From positions 992,001 to 1,056,000 of the forward strand of contig NW_024468249.1 of NCBI RefSeq assembly GCF_002104995.1: a stretch of 64,000 nt of DNA, written 5' to 3'. Both the position numbers and the translations under genes were made by a program. Origin of the DNA: Linderina pennispora. Taxonomy: Eukaryota > Kickxellomycota > Kickxellomycetes > Kickxellales > Kickxellaceae. Positions 30,478 to 40,050 of this stretch are shown piece by piece. The notes under the pieces are model-generated. The model made no database searches. It worked only from the letters and a program-made list of their open reading frames with translations, and had not been told where the DNA came from. Every line of letters starts with the position of its first letter. The first letter of the stretch is position 1.

Positions 30478-33400
30478 CTAACTGGAAGTGATGGGGCGTC
30501 GGGCAAGAACACTGCACTGGTTCTCGTCCTTGTACACCCGCCAGTAATAGTCGGCATACTCGGACTTGCCCAGCAGCTGCATGAAGATTTCGTCGTGCGT
30601 GATGACAATGAGCTGGAAGTTGCGCTGCCCCTGCCTAGACTTGATGATACGTGCCAGGCTGCGCGCCAAGCTGTCAATGTTCTCCTGGTCGAGGTTGGTT
30701 GTCGGCTCATCCAGGGCTAGGATTCCGCAGTTGATGCTAAATGTCTCTGCCAGCGCCAGCCGGATAATCAGACACGCCAGGACCTTCTGGCCAGCGCTGC
30801 ACCGGCCACGCATGTCGATGGCATGGCCGCCCTTAATCATGACGACCCGGTAGTTGTGCGACCGGCTATTGCGCGCACCTTCCATTTCCGACCGGATCTC
30901 GATGGTGTCTATGTCGTTGCCCTGGTAGGTGTTGATCCACAGCTCTCGGATAATCCGGTTGATGCCTTGCATCTTGAGCGAGTGGTACTGCATGATGGCT
31001 GAATCCAATGCTTTGCCGTACTTTTCCAGATCGGTGCTGGCCAGCTCCTCTGTCTTGCACTGCACCAGCTGCTTTACATAGAGCATGTCGATATCTTTGT
31101 AGTCGGTCGACAGCTCCTTTCTGAGCCGCTGTGCCTGGTCCTCGAGCTGCTTGACCTCGCCCTGTAGGCCAGCGCGCTCGCTGGTCAGCTGTGAGAGCTT
31201 GGCGTTCAGTACGTCGCGCCGCCGCTGGAGACGCGATCCGCCGGGACTGCGGCGCTTGTTGGGCCCTGTGCCGTGTGAGCTGGTTCCGTGGCGTCTCTTG
31301 CGTGCGCTGCTTGCCACAGCGTCCTCGTCGCTGTCCACTGCCAGAACCTCATCGTCAGACACATCTGCCGCGTCCTCCTCGTTGTCTATGGCGCTGAGCT
31401 GGCTCTCAAGATGCGTCTGTCGTTCGGTGATCTCCTGGAGCTCCATTTTGAGGCTTTCCTGGTCACGCAGGTTGGAACGCAAGAGCAGGTTGTCGTTCAC
31501 CTGGCGCAGCTTCACTGTTAGCTCAGTCGCAAGTCGGTCAGATTCCTGTACCTGTGTTTTCGCTGCGTCGAGCCGGCGATTCACATCAACCTCTTTTGCC
31601 TGCAGCTCGTCTCTGTGCGCGGTAATCATCGCCAGCCGGTCTGGGTACCGTTTCTCGCCAGGTGGGCACCTCAGCGACTCGCGTGCAGACTCGATCTCAC
31701 AGGTGATCATCTGCAGCCGGTCCTTATCCCGGTTCAGTTCGCGCACGCGCTGGTGCACCTTCGCCTCCTCGCTTTTCAGGTCCGTCCGGAAATCTGACAA
31801 TGCCTGCTGGCAGTTCTGCAACCGCGGCTCCACCTTGTCGGCATCCTGGCGCGCCTCCTTGGCTTTGCGCTGGTTTTCGACAATACCTGCCCCCAGCTCA
31901 GCAATGCGCTCGTCAATCGACCGAAGCGCCATGATTTGGCGGTCGGTCTCGCTGAGCTTATCCTGGATCTGGCGGATCTTTGCCTGCTGGGTACCGATTT
32001 CCTGCTGCTTGAGCATAAACTCCTGGTTCAGTCGTTCGGTCTCAGCCCGTGCATTGCGTTCCTGCGCCTGCAAGGCAGAGATTTCCTGCTGCAACTCAGA
32101 AACGGTCTTGGTGGACCCAGTCACACGCAGCTCACGCTCGAACCCTTCAATATCCCCCAAGAGCACCTTTCGCGCCTTGCTCAGCACGGCCAGCTCCTCC
32201 GATTTGACTTTCAGACCGGCCATAAAGTCGATCTCGCTGCCCAATGACACGCGCTCCATGTCGATGTTGTCGCACATCTCGCTCAGCTCGTTCCCTGACT
32301 CGGTAAGGGACTTGATCTGGGATTCGAGCTCAACGCGCTCCTCCGTGTTCCACAGCTTGACATCTCGTACAATCGACTGCAGCCCGCTCAGCTCCTCGAT
32401 CCGGCGCTCGCACACCTTCATCTCTGCCTCCACCTTGAGCAGCTCAGCCGGTGCTGATGCGTAGTCAAGCTTCAGCTTGCTGACCAGTTTGGTTTCATCA
32501 GACTTGCTCTCCCACCCACGGTGGCATACCGGGCACATGTGGTCGCTCTCAATCTTGTGAATGTATGTCTCAAACATCGATGACGCGCTCTTGTAGTGGC
32601 CAGCCTCCTCGACCAGCTCATGCATTTCAGATTGTGCATCGGCATAGACTTCGTTAAAGGGCTTGTCGCCACAAACGCCGCGAATGCGGTCCTCTTTGGC
32701 TGCCATTTCCTTTGTCTGCTTCTCAAGCGACGACTTGGCCAGTCCCAGGCGCGTCTGTATGTTGCCCAGATCATGCTGTGACGCCTTTAGCTTCATGTCA
32801 CAGTCGGCCAGGTCTGCCTTTTGCTGAGAAATGCGATCCTCAATCATAGATGTGCGCCTACTCTCGTCGTTGCAGATTTGCGAGGTGTCGGCAAACCCGG
32901 CCAGGTCTTTATCGTCTTTGAGCGCCTGCCAGCGTGGCTCTTTGTCCTCGAGCTCCTTGCGCTTAATATCCAGCTTAGCGCGCGTATCAGCTTGCATGTT
33001 ATTGCGCTGGATTTCTCCTTGAATCCGAGCGATCTCCTCATGGATGCCAGCCACCTCGAACCGATTATGGCGTGCCTTCTCCTCATACTCTGCTTTGTAG
33101 TCCACCGCCTCTATGGCTGCCAGCCTCTCCTTTTCGGTCTCAATCTCCAGCTGTAGCCTCTTGACATGTGCTTCGTCTACTTGCAGCGACGTCTGCTTGC
33201 GCTTCAATGACTCGATCTCTGCTTCACTCGATGCGATGTGCTGCTCGCAGAGCGTCGCTGTGTTTGCGTGTGACTGCATTTCAGATTGCACCCGCTGGAT
33301 ATCCTGCTGCAGCTCGTGCTCCCTTGCCTCGCCCTCGCGCTGGACCTTGGCAGACTCTTGCTCAGCGGATGTGAGGCTATCCTCGATCTGAGCCCTGCAG

Positions 33401-34652
33401 TCGCTGGCCTGGCCATCTGCACCAGCAGCGACATCGATGACAAGGCCATGCTGGGCACACAGTTCAGCAATGACCGTCGCCCGGTTGACGATTTTCTCCT
33501 CCATGCTGTTTTGTGCAGCCTTCAGGACTCCGATTTCCGCAACCGTCTCATCGATTTGTGCCCGGAGCTCCTGGGCCATGCACGAGAGCTCGTCGCATTC
33601 CTTACGCTTCCTTGTGACGTCTGAATCCCTTGACTCGATACTGCGCTCGATATCTGCCCGCGTTGCGCCAAGCTCGCTGTCTGAGAGTTCCATCACTTCC
33701 GTGTTAGCAGCTGTCTCCTTGTAGCTACTGACCTTTTGCTTCAGGCCCATCTCCAGCGCCTCGATCTTGGAGCGCAGACTCATAAACTCTTGGATCTGCT
33801 CCGCCAGCGCCTCGATCTGCGCTGTGACCTCTTTCTCCTGGTCATAGATGCTCTGGATCCGTGTGCGGTATTCGTGGATATCTGCTGTAGATCTCTCGTA
33901 CTCGCCACGCACGCTTATAGATTTTATCTTCTTCGCCTCCACGCTCTTGAGCTCGGTCTGGCTGACACGGAGATTGTCCTTCTGGTCCTTGCGAATGGTC
34001 TTGATTGAGTCCAGTGCCTTGGTGTAGCGCGTGGCAGCAAAAATCTCATCAAACTTCTTTTTCAGGACTGACGGCTCAGACAACGGCCAGTTGCTCTCTT
34101 CCTGGTGGCAGAAAATGACGCTCTCCAGCACCGCCTTAGAGACACCCATCTGCGCCGGCATCATGGCATCCAGGTCTGCACACCGGCTGCTGATGCTGAC
34201 CTTGTCCTCGGTCGGGGTCGCATCGAAGGAGAGAGCACCCTCTAATGTACGCTGCGAGACTGTGACTTTCTTTTGCGTCAGCAGCATCGAGCGCACACAT
34301 GTCATTGAGCGCTGCGTCACATTGTAGAACCGCAGCTTGACCTGCGCCTTGACCTCGTTCTCGCCAGCCAGCTACCAGTGGGACGCAGTTAGTAGTCACA
34401 AAAGGCAGGTTTTGGCACAACAACTCATGCATTGCTCTAGCTCACCTTTGGGTCATGGATGAACGCGCCTCCCTTGCTGTTTGGTGGTAACTCGCCGGTG
34501 GTGGCATATTTCAGACTCTCGATAACTGTGGTCTTGCCGCACCCGTTCTGGCCGACAATAATCGTCAGCGGCGTGTAGAACTCGATGATGTCCTGGTTCT
34601 GCGGGTCAAACGACCGAATCCCTTGAATTAGCAGCTTTCGAAGCACCGACAT
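30478..34652 (-). CDS. RAD50: DNA repair ATPase RAD50
   Basis: Two exons, 34446-34652 and 30478-34371, with a 74-nt intron (34372-34445; GTGAGC donor, perfect TACTAAC branch site, TAG acceptor) joining HDPK to [15 protein letters not shown] in phase. About 1,366 residues. Walker A GQNGCGKT is at 34-41. Long coiled coils flank a zinc hook CPVC at about 679. The C-terminal lobe has the ABC signature [20 protein letters not shown] (about 1260) and Walker [14 protein letters not shown] (about 1286). RAD50 with MRE11 and NBS1/XRS2 tethers and processes DNA double-strand breaks in the nucleus. Divergent from NOPCHAP1 with 222 bp between starts. Confidence 0.97.
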
Positions 34653-34874
34653 TGTGTGAAATTAGAAGAACAGCTGTGAAGGTAAAGCAAGTGTCAACAA
34701 ACCAGCTTCGAAATGCAGTGCCTTTTTTTCTCGCCCAGACCGAAATCAAAATCAGCAAACTTCCATAACCTGGCTGCGGAGCCAGTTGCGCCGCTCCGCC
34801 AGAGAGAAACCCAAGCGTGTTTTTTTTAACACGAAAATTTTTCCTCCCCCTTTTCCGCAATTTTTTCAGATACC

Positions 34875-35423
34875 ATGGGCAAGGACAAGTCGAAGGCTAC
34901 GACCAGCAACTGCTTGCTAGACATACCCGATAGCGACAGCGACAGCGCGCCTCCCAGCCCACAACTAGCTCTTGGCTCCGGTGTGGGAGCCAAACCTGCA
35001 AAGAATGAGGAGCGCAAGACATTCCGTGTCCAGCCACCCTCTGATCTGCTCTCGCGGTTGCAAGAGTTCCTGCCGCAGATTGCTGTCGCCAACCAGAAGC
35101 TTGAGGAAACAGCTGCTGAGGATCCCGACAAGGTCAACATTGAGAACATCGGCGAGGACGAACCACAGTACATTGAGATGGACTTGGGATTGGGCGTGTT
35201 TGATATGAAGCCAAAGAAAAAGGATGGCAAGAGCGATATTCATATTGGCACACAGCAGTCTTCAGGCGACAGCGATAGCGAGGATGGCGAAGGCGTGCCC
35301 AGCCGGTTGTTCGGATCGAAGGTGGTTATTGATCCGTCGTCGATATTGCACGGAAAGGGCCCCAAGCCCAACATCGAGGTCCTAGGGGAGGAGGGTGGGT
35401 CCGAATCCGAGATGGACGAGTAG
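34875..35423 (+). CDS. NOPCHAP1: NOPCHAP1-like box C/D snoRNP assembly factor
   Basis: A 182-residue acidic, largely disordered protein. The central segment LLSRLQEFLPQIAVANQKLE followed by EDPDKVNIENIGEDE and YIEMDLGLGVFDM matches the conserved core of C12orf45/NOPCHAP1 (DUF4598). Human NOPCHAP1 links NOP58 to the R2TP chaperone during box C/D snoRNP assembly. The C-terminus VPSRLFGSKVVIDPSS is a fungal addition. Assignment is by core motif; flanks are low complexity. Divergent from RAD50. Confidence 0.78.
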   Translation: MGKDKSKATTSNCLLDIPDSDSDSAPPSPQLALGSGVGAKPAKNEERKTFRVQPPSDLLSRLQEFLPQIAVANQKLEETAAEDPDKVNIENIGEDEPQYIEMDLGLGVFDMKPKKKDGKSDIHIGTQQSSGDSDSEDGEGVPSRLFGSKVVIDPSSILHGKGPKPNIEVLGEEGGSESEMDE

Positions 35424-35938
35424 ACCGCGTATCCAGAATGTTTATATAGAGCAAATATATAACCAGGAATATACATCAGATCCCCAGACGTTCTTCATAT
35501 CATCATCAGCCAGTTCCTCGGGATGAAGTGGGCAGATACTACATTACCGTTCAGATTGATCCTGGCCCCTAGAAGTGGGGGCTGTAAATGCACAAAGGAC
35601 AGTGAGCTCCTGTGCTCATTGCCAGCGGGAAATGTGCAAGAAAGCTCTGAAAATTCCATTAGTCCCATCATTCTAGCTGCTTCTCATCCCTTCCTGGCAC
35701 TACACCGCGCCTGCACAAGATGGTGGCGGTGGCATTTGAGTCAGCTCCCACAGTAAGATATATATAGCACATTCAACCCCTATCCACAATTGCCTCTATG
35801 TGTGAGAAATCCCAGACCTGCCTATTGTCTATATCCTTTAAGGAGACACGGAAGGCAGACATGCGGAACTGCAACCAGCACTTTTTCTCCACTCTTCTGT
35901 CCATCTAGTCAGCTATTGCTTGAATATTTTGCTCTACC
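35424..35938. other. Intergenic before the SDR gene
   Basis: 515 bp. A TATA-like gatatatatagc at about 35756-35767 lies roughly 175 bp before the SDR start. The rest includes the NOPCHAP1 3' UTR and shows no other feature. Confidence 0.5.
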
Positions 35939-36697
35939 ATGACCTCAAGCCAAGTCATCATTGTCACCGGCGTTTCGCGCGGAATTGGCAAGGCAGTCGT
36001 CCTTCATCTTCTGTCCAAGGATATATCCGTTGTTGGCGTAGAACTCAACGAAGACGGTCTGCAGAAGCTCACCAGCGAGATTGACCGGCTTTCATTTTCT
36101 GCAAAGTTTGTTCCAGTGCTTGGCGATGTCACCGACGAGGAAGTGCAGCAGCTTGCTGTCGACAAGGCCATTGCAAGCGGCACGCTAGTCGCTTTGGTCA
36201 ACAGTGCTGGCATGGTACAGCCAACTGGATCCATTGTGAATGTCTCGCTGACGGCTTTCGAATCCCAACTGCGGCTCAACGTCGTAGCCCCGCTCGCATT
36301 GATTCAGAAGACGCTTCCTCACTTGCGCTCTGTCAATGGACGCATAATTAATATCACGTCGAATGCGTGTATGCTTCCGGTCATCAACCATGCAACGTAC
36401 GGTGCAACAAAGGCAGCACTCAACTACATTACCTCTGTGCTAGCAGTTGAAGAGCCTGATATCACTACAGTTGCGCTCCACCCCGGCGTTGTCGATACCC
36501 CTCTGTTTGCTGCTATGCAAGACGAGTTTAAGGAGGTAGGGCCAAGCGCCAGGGAGTTTTCCGATTTCCTTGACGCAAAGAAAATCGGACCTGAAGTTCC
36601 AGGAAAGATTATTGGGAATCTGGCTCTATATGCCGAGCACTCGCTGTCGGGCAAGTATATTTTGCACGGCATTGATGACCTTGCAAAGTACACGTAG
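35939..36697 (+). CDS. Short-chain dehydrogenase/reductase (IRC24/YIR035C-like)
   Basis: 252 residues of classical SDR type: cofactor motif TGVSRGIG (11-18), NSAG at about 88-91, Ser in NITSNA (about 140) and YGATK (about 154-158), and the PGVVDTP loop. Closest pattern is the yeast YIR035C/IRC24 group, cytosolic NADPH-dependent reductases of diketones such as benzil. Substrate here is unknown. Single exon, neighbours unrelated. Confidence 0.85.
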   Translation: MTSSQVIIVTGVSRGIGKAVVLHLLSKDISVVGVELNEDGLQKLTSEIDRLSFSAKFVPVLGDVTDEEVQQLAVDKAIASGTLVALVNSAGMVQPTGSIVNVSLTAFESQLRLNVVAPLALIQKTLPHLRSVNGRIINITSNACMLPVINHATYGATKAALNYITSVLAVEEPDITTVALHPGVVDTPLFAAMQDEFKEVGPSAREFSDFLDAKKIGPEVPGKIIGNLALYAEHSLSGKYILHGIDDLAKYT

Positions 36698-37330
36698 TTC
36701 ATGTTTCTAAACATTGGATTAATATATCAAGAGATGGTCACTCCAATTCTCAGCATGTTCTCATATAAGCCATCTACAAGCTGTAGCAGGTGTGCGATGC
36801 CCATTTTATATCGAGACTGCAACACGGTCTTTGAGAAACTTTCAATTATTCGATACTCCAAGAGCCCTTGCATTTGGCATGAATGCCATTGAACCCATTA
36901 ATCATGCTGCTCATCAGCAAATGTGTGATCAGGTCATGTGAGTGCTTGGGTTTAAGCGAGCTGCCGCCGATGGCGATGTAATTAATTACATGTGCACCCG
37001 TCGATGCAAAGGCACAGCCTACTAGCGGATATTGGTTTGCAGCAACACCCACCCTTCTTTGACTCCATCATCCTCCATTCTGCTGCTACTGTGCCGAGAT
37101 ACATTCACATCGCTGTCCCTAATTTGGACCAGTAATATACCAACGCCATGATCAAGAAATTTGTGGATTGGCTGATCAGTTACATCATCAGTGTCTTAGA
37201 GCGCGGACGTGGCTGGCTTTTCACGCAAGACAGCAGAGAGCGCGAGAGCCTGCTTCCGCAACACAACCCTCCTTTGGAAAACAGACTTTTACAACACACT
37301 TCATTTGCACCTAAAACAAGCTACCAAGCC
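36698..37330. other. Intergenic and RPT3 leader
   Basis: 633 bp between the SDR stop and the RPT3 start chosen here. An open frame in phase with RPT3 runs from an ATG at 37148 and would add 61 residues, but these have no counterpart in other RPT3 proteins. No other feature seen. Confidence 0.5.
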
Positions 37331-38575
37331 ATGGAGGAAATTGGAATTCGCCCCGTTGAGGTTGCGCCTGGAATCAAGGACCTGGGCGTGTCGCTGATTA
37401 GGCCCGAGCTGCTTGGCGACCTGGACGAAACGGACCTGTACCTGCGCCAGAAGCGCCTTGAGCGGCATTTGGAGCTGTTGGAGCTGCAGGAGGAGTATAT
37501 CAAGGACGAGCAGAAGAACCTGAAGCGTGAGCTGGTGCGTGCGCAGGAGGAAGTCAAGCGCATCCGCGCAGTGCCGCTGGTGCTGGGCCAGTTCATGGAG
37601 CCGATTGACCGCGACACGGGTATCGTCACGTCGACGGCGGGCTCAAACAACCTGGTGCGCATACTGTCGACCATCGACCGCGAGCTGCTGAAGCCCAACA
37701 CGTCGATTGCGCTGCACAGGCATTCGAACGCTGTGGTCGAGGTTCTGCCTCCCGAGGCCGACTCGAGCGTTGCTCTGCTGGACGCCAACGAGCGGCCGGA
37801 TGTGACGTATGCCGATATCGGTGGCCTGGATATGCAGAAGCAGGAGATCCGTGAGGCGGTGGAGCTGCCGCTGACGCACTTTGACCTGTACAGACAGATT
37901 GGTATTGACCCACCGCGCGGTGTGCTGCTGTATGGACCGCCGGGAACGGGAAAGACCATGCTTGTCAAGGCTGTTGCACACCACACCACCGCTGCTTTCA
38001 TTCGCGTCAACGGCTCGGAGTTTGTGCAAAAGTACCTTGGCGAGGGACCGCGCATGGTGCGCGATGTGTTCCGTCTGGCACGCGAGAACTCGCCGGCAAT
38101 CATCTTCATTGACGAGATCGACGCGGTGGCGACCAAGCGCTTCGATGCGCAGACGGGCGCTGATCGTGAGGTGCAGCGTATTCTTCTTGAGCTGCTCAAC
38201 CAGATGGATGGTTTCGACCAGACGTCCAACGTCAAGGTCATCATGGCCACCAACCGTGCCGACACGCTCGACCCGGCCCTGCTGCGCCCTGGTCGCCTGG
38301 ACCGCAAGATCGAGTTCCCGACGCCCGACCGCCGTCAGAAGCGCCTGATTTTCCAGACAATCACATCAAAGATGAACCTGTCGGAGGAGGTCGACCTCGA
38401 GGATTTCGTGTCGCGTCCCGACAAGCTCAGCGGCGCCGAGATTGCTGCCATCTGCCAGGAGGCCGGAATGCAGGCAGTGCGCAAGAACCGCTACGTCATC
38501 CTCCCCAGCGACATTGAAACCGGCTACAAGTCTAATGTCAGCAAGCAGAACACCGACCTCGAGTTCTACCATTAG
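37331..38575 (+). CDS. RPT3: 26S proteasome ATPase subunit RPT3
   Basis: 414 residues from ATG 37331 (gccATGg), starting MEEIGIRP as animal RPT3 does. N-terminal coiled coil ([20 protein letters not shown]), OB domain, then the AAA domain: Walker A GPPGTGKT (about 203-210), Walker B FIDEIDA (about 258), arginine fingers in [12 protein letters not shown]-terminal DLEFYH approximates the HbYX motif. RPT3 is one of six ATPases of the 19S base that unfold substrates for the 20S core. The upstream in-frame ATG at 37148 is probably leader. Converges on PRP31 with 35 bp between stops. Confidence 0.96.
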   Translation: MEEIGIRPVEVAPGIKDLGVSLIRPELLGDLDETDLYLRQKRLERHLELLELQEEYIKDEQKNLKRELVRAQEEVKRIRAVPLVLGQFMEPIDRDTGIVTSTAGSNNLVRILSTIDRELLKPNTSIALHRHSNAVVEVLPPEADSSVALLDANERPDVTYADIGGLDMQKQEIREAVELPLTHFDLYRQIGIDPPRGVLLYGPPGTGKTMLVKAVAHHTTAAFIRVNGSEFVQKYLGEGPRMVRDVFRLARENSPAIIFIDEIDAVATKRFDAQTGADREVQRILLELLNQMDGFDQTSNVKVIMATNRADTLDPALLRPGRLDRKIEFPTPDRRQKRLIFQTITSKMNLSEEVDLEDFVSRPDKLSGAEIAAICQEAGMQAVRKNRYVILPSDIETGYKSNVSKQNTDLEFYH

Positions 38576-38596
38576 AAACGCCTCCGAAATGGATGG

Positions 38597-38611
38597 AATA
38601 AATCTTTTATT
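38597..38611. terminator. Back-to-back poly(A) signals of RPT3 and PRP31
   Basis: AATAAA on the plus strand at 38597-38602 serves RPT3. AATAAA on the minus strand at 38606-38611 serves PRP31 and begins inside its TAA stop codon (38611-38613). Both lie within 15 bp in a 35-bp gap. Confidence 0.55.
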
Positions 38612-40050
38612 TACTTGGACTCTTTCTTTCCCATGAACGGCGTGCTGGATGCAAAGTACTTGTCGTTGGCCAGCCGCTGCCGCTTCTGCCGATGCTCTAC
38701 CGCAGCTTGCGGGTTGGCCAGCTCGAAGCCCTGCACCGGCGTGAACGCCAGCGACGCAATACCCGACGTACCAGCACCCGACGGTGCCTTCATGTACTTT
38801 TCGTACTTTTTCGCGACCTTGGCCTTAGCCTTGTTGTTCATCTGCGTTCCACGCACCTGGCCAACCATCTTGTTCATCATGCCCAGCCCCTCCATCTCGT
38901 CCATCACGACGACCTCCTCCTGGGGCGCACCAAACTGCAGCCGATCCCTCTGCTTGCGCAGCTCCGACATCTGGAACGGCTCCTTCATCTTACGCACCTT
39001 CCTTCCAGCCCTGCGCTTCTTTGGTGCATCGTCTGGCTTCGGCAACGGCTTGACGCTGTTGTTTGGCGCTGCTTCCAAGAGCTTTGCCACCTGGGCATCC
39101 AGGTCTGTGCGGAACTTTTTGCCCAGTGCGCCGTCAGCCGACTCGTGCTGAGCGTCAACACGTACTGCCAGGGCGCATTTGGCCGAGACCTTGCGCATCA
39201 TCTTGTGCCGGAAATCCTCGGGCACTGAACGCACTACATCAGAGTAGAACACGATGCCGACATGCTTCTGGGTGGTAATTGCAGATAACCCCAGCCCAGC
39301 GCTCTGCGTCTTTCCCAGAACCTGGATGTTACATGACGGGATCTTGCTCAATGCCGTCAGTCCGCCAGCCTCGGCAATTAGCTTGGCTGCGGTCGACGAG
39401 CCAACCACTGCGGTGAGGTTGGGTGCAATCAACGGCATGCGCGACTCGATGAAGCTGATGATTTGATTCAGGGCGTCCTGCATCCTGAGCAGACAGTCGC
39501 AGGCATCGAGGATGTGCTGCAGCTCATCATTGTCGAGTACCCTGCCAGTGGTTGTTGATCCTGTGACTGTGACGACCATGCGGATGGCATTGGGCAAAAT
39601 GTTCTCCAGGTCGACTTTTGTGATGTCTGTGGCAGCGCCAATCGCCTTGACTGTGCGCGTATAGTCGATCGGGTTGCGTACTAGCGTCTCGAGCTCCGGG
39701 AACCGCTGCTTGTAGTGGTCCAAAATATACCTGTGCATGTCGACCATTTCGTTGGCAATCTCGGCCGTGTGCTTGTTTGCTGCCACCATGAGAAGGTAGT
39801 CGGGGTCGTCCTCGATCCGGCCTTCGACCTTTTTATCTGCAGCCGCAACCTCTAGTGACGCCTGAATATTGGCCAGCAGGGTCTGCAGTTCGTGGCTGGA
39901 GCTAATCGGGGCGATGTCCTGAAGACTGTTGGATTCTGTTGCTGTGCCTGTCTCAGTTGCTTCATTGCCGTTTGAATGCATTGACTCGTTGTCGCTAAAG
40001 TCGCCACCCAGCTCGTCAAGTTCTGCCAAGAGATCATCGTCGAAGGCCAT
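38611..40050 (-). CDS. PRP31: Pre-mRNA splicing factor PRP31
   Basis: 479 residues. Acidic N-terminus, then the NOSIC and Nop domains: LVRNPIDYTRTVKAIG, IAPNLTAVVGSSTAAKLIAE, AGGLTALSKIPSCNIQVLG, and the C-terminal PRP31 region with KPKKRRAGRKVRKMKE-like basic segment, MSELRKQRDRLQFG and SGIASLAFTPVQGFEL. PRP31 binds U4 snRNA with 15.5K/SNU13 and bridges U4/U6 to U5 in the tri-snRNP. Single exon, family length (about 490). Confidence 0.96.
   Translation of the reverse strand: MAFDDDLLAELDELGGDFSDNESMHSNGNEATETGTATESNSLQDIAPISSSHELQTLLANIQASLEVAAADKKVEGRIEDDPDYLLMVAANKHTAEIANEMVDMHRYILDHYKQRFPELETLVRNPIDYTRTVKAIGAATDITKVDLENILPNAIRMVVTVTGSTTTGRVLDNDELQHILDACDCLLRMQDALNQIISFIESRMPLIAPNLTAVVGSSTAAKLIAEAGGLTALSKIPSCNIQVLGKTQSAGLGLSAITTQKHVGIVFYSDVVRSVPEDFRHKMMRKVSAKCALAVRVDAQHESADGALGKKFRTDLDAQVAKLLEAAPNNSVKPLPKPDDAPKKRRAGRKVRKMKEPFQMSELRKQRDRLQFGAPQEEVVVMDEMEGLGMMNKMVGQVRGTQMNNKAKAKVAKKYEKYMKAPSGAGTSGIASLAFTPVQGFELANPQAAVEHRQKRQRLANDKYFASSTPFMGKKESK

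Noticed and set aside
39080-39090. TTTGCCACC, identical to the yeast proteasome control element.
   Set aside because: It lies inside PRP31 coding sequence and not upstream of RPT3; chance match.
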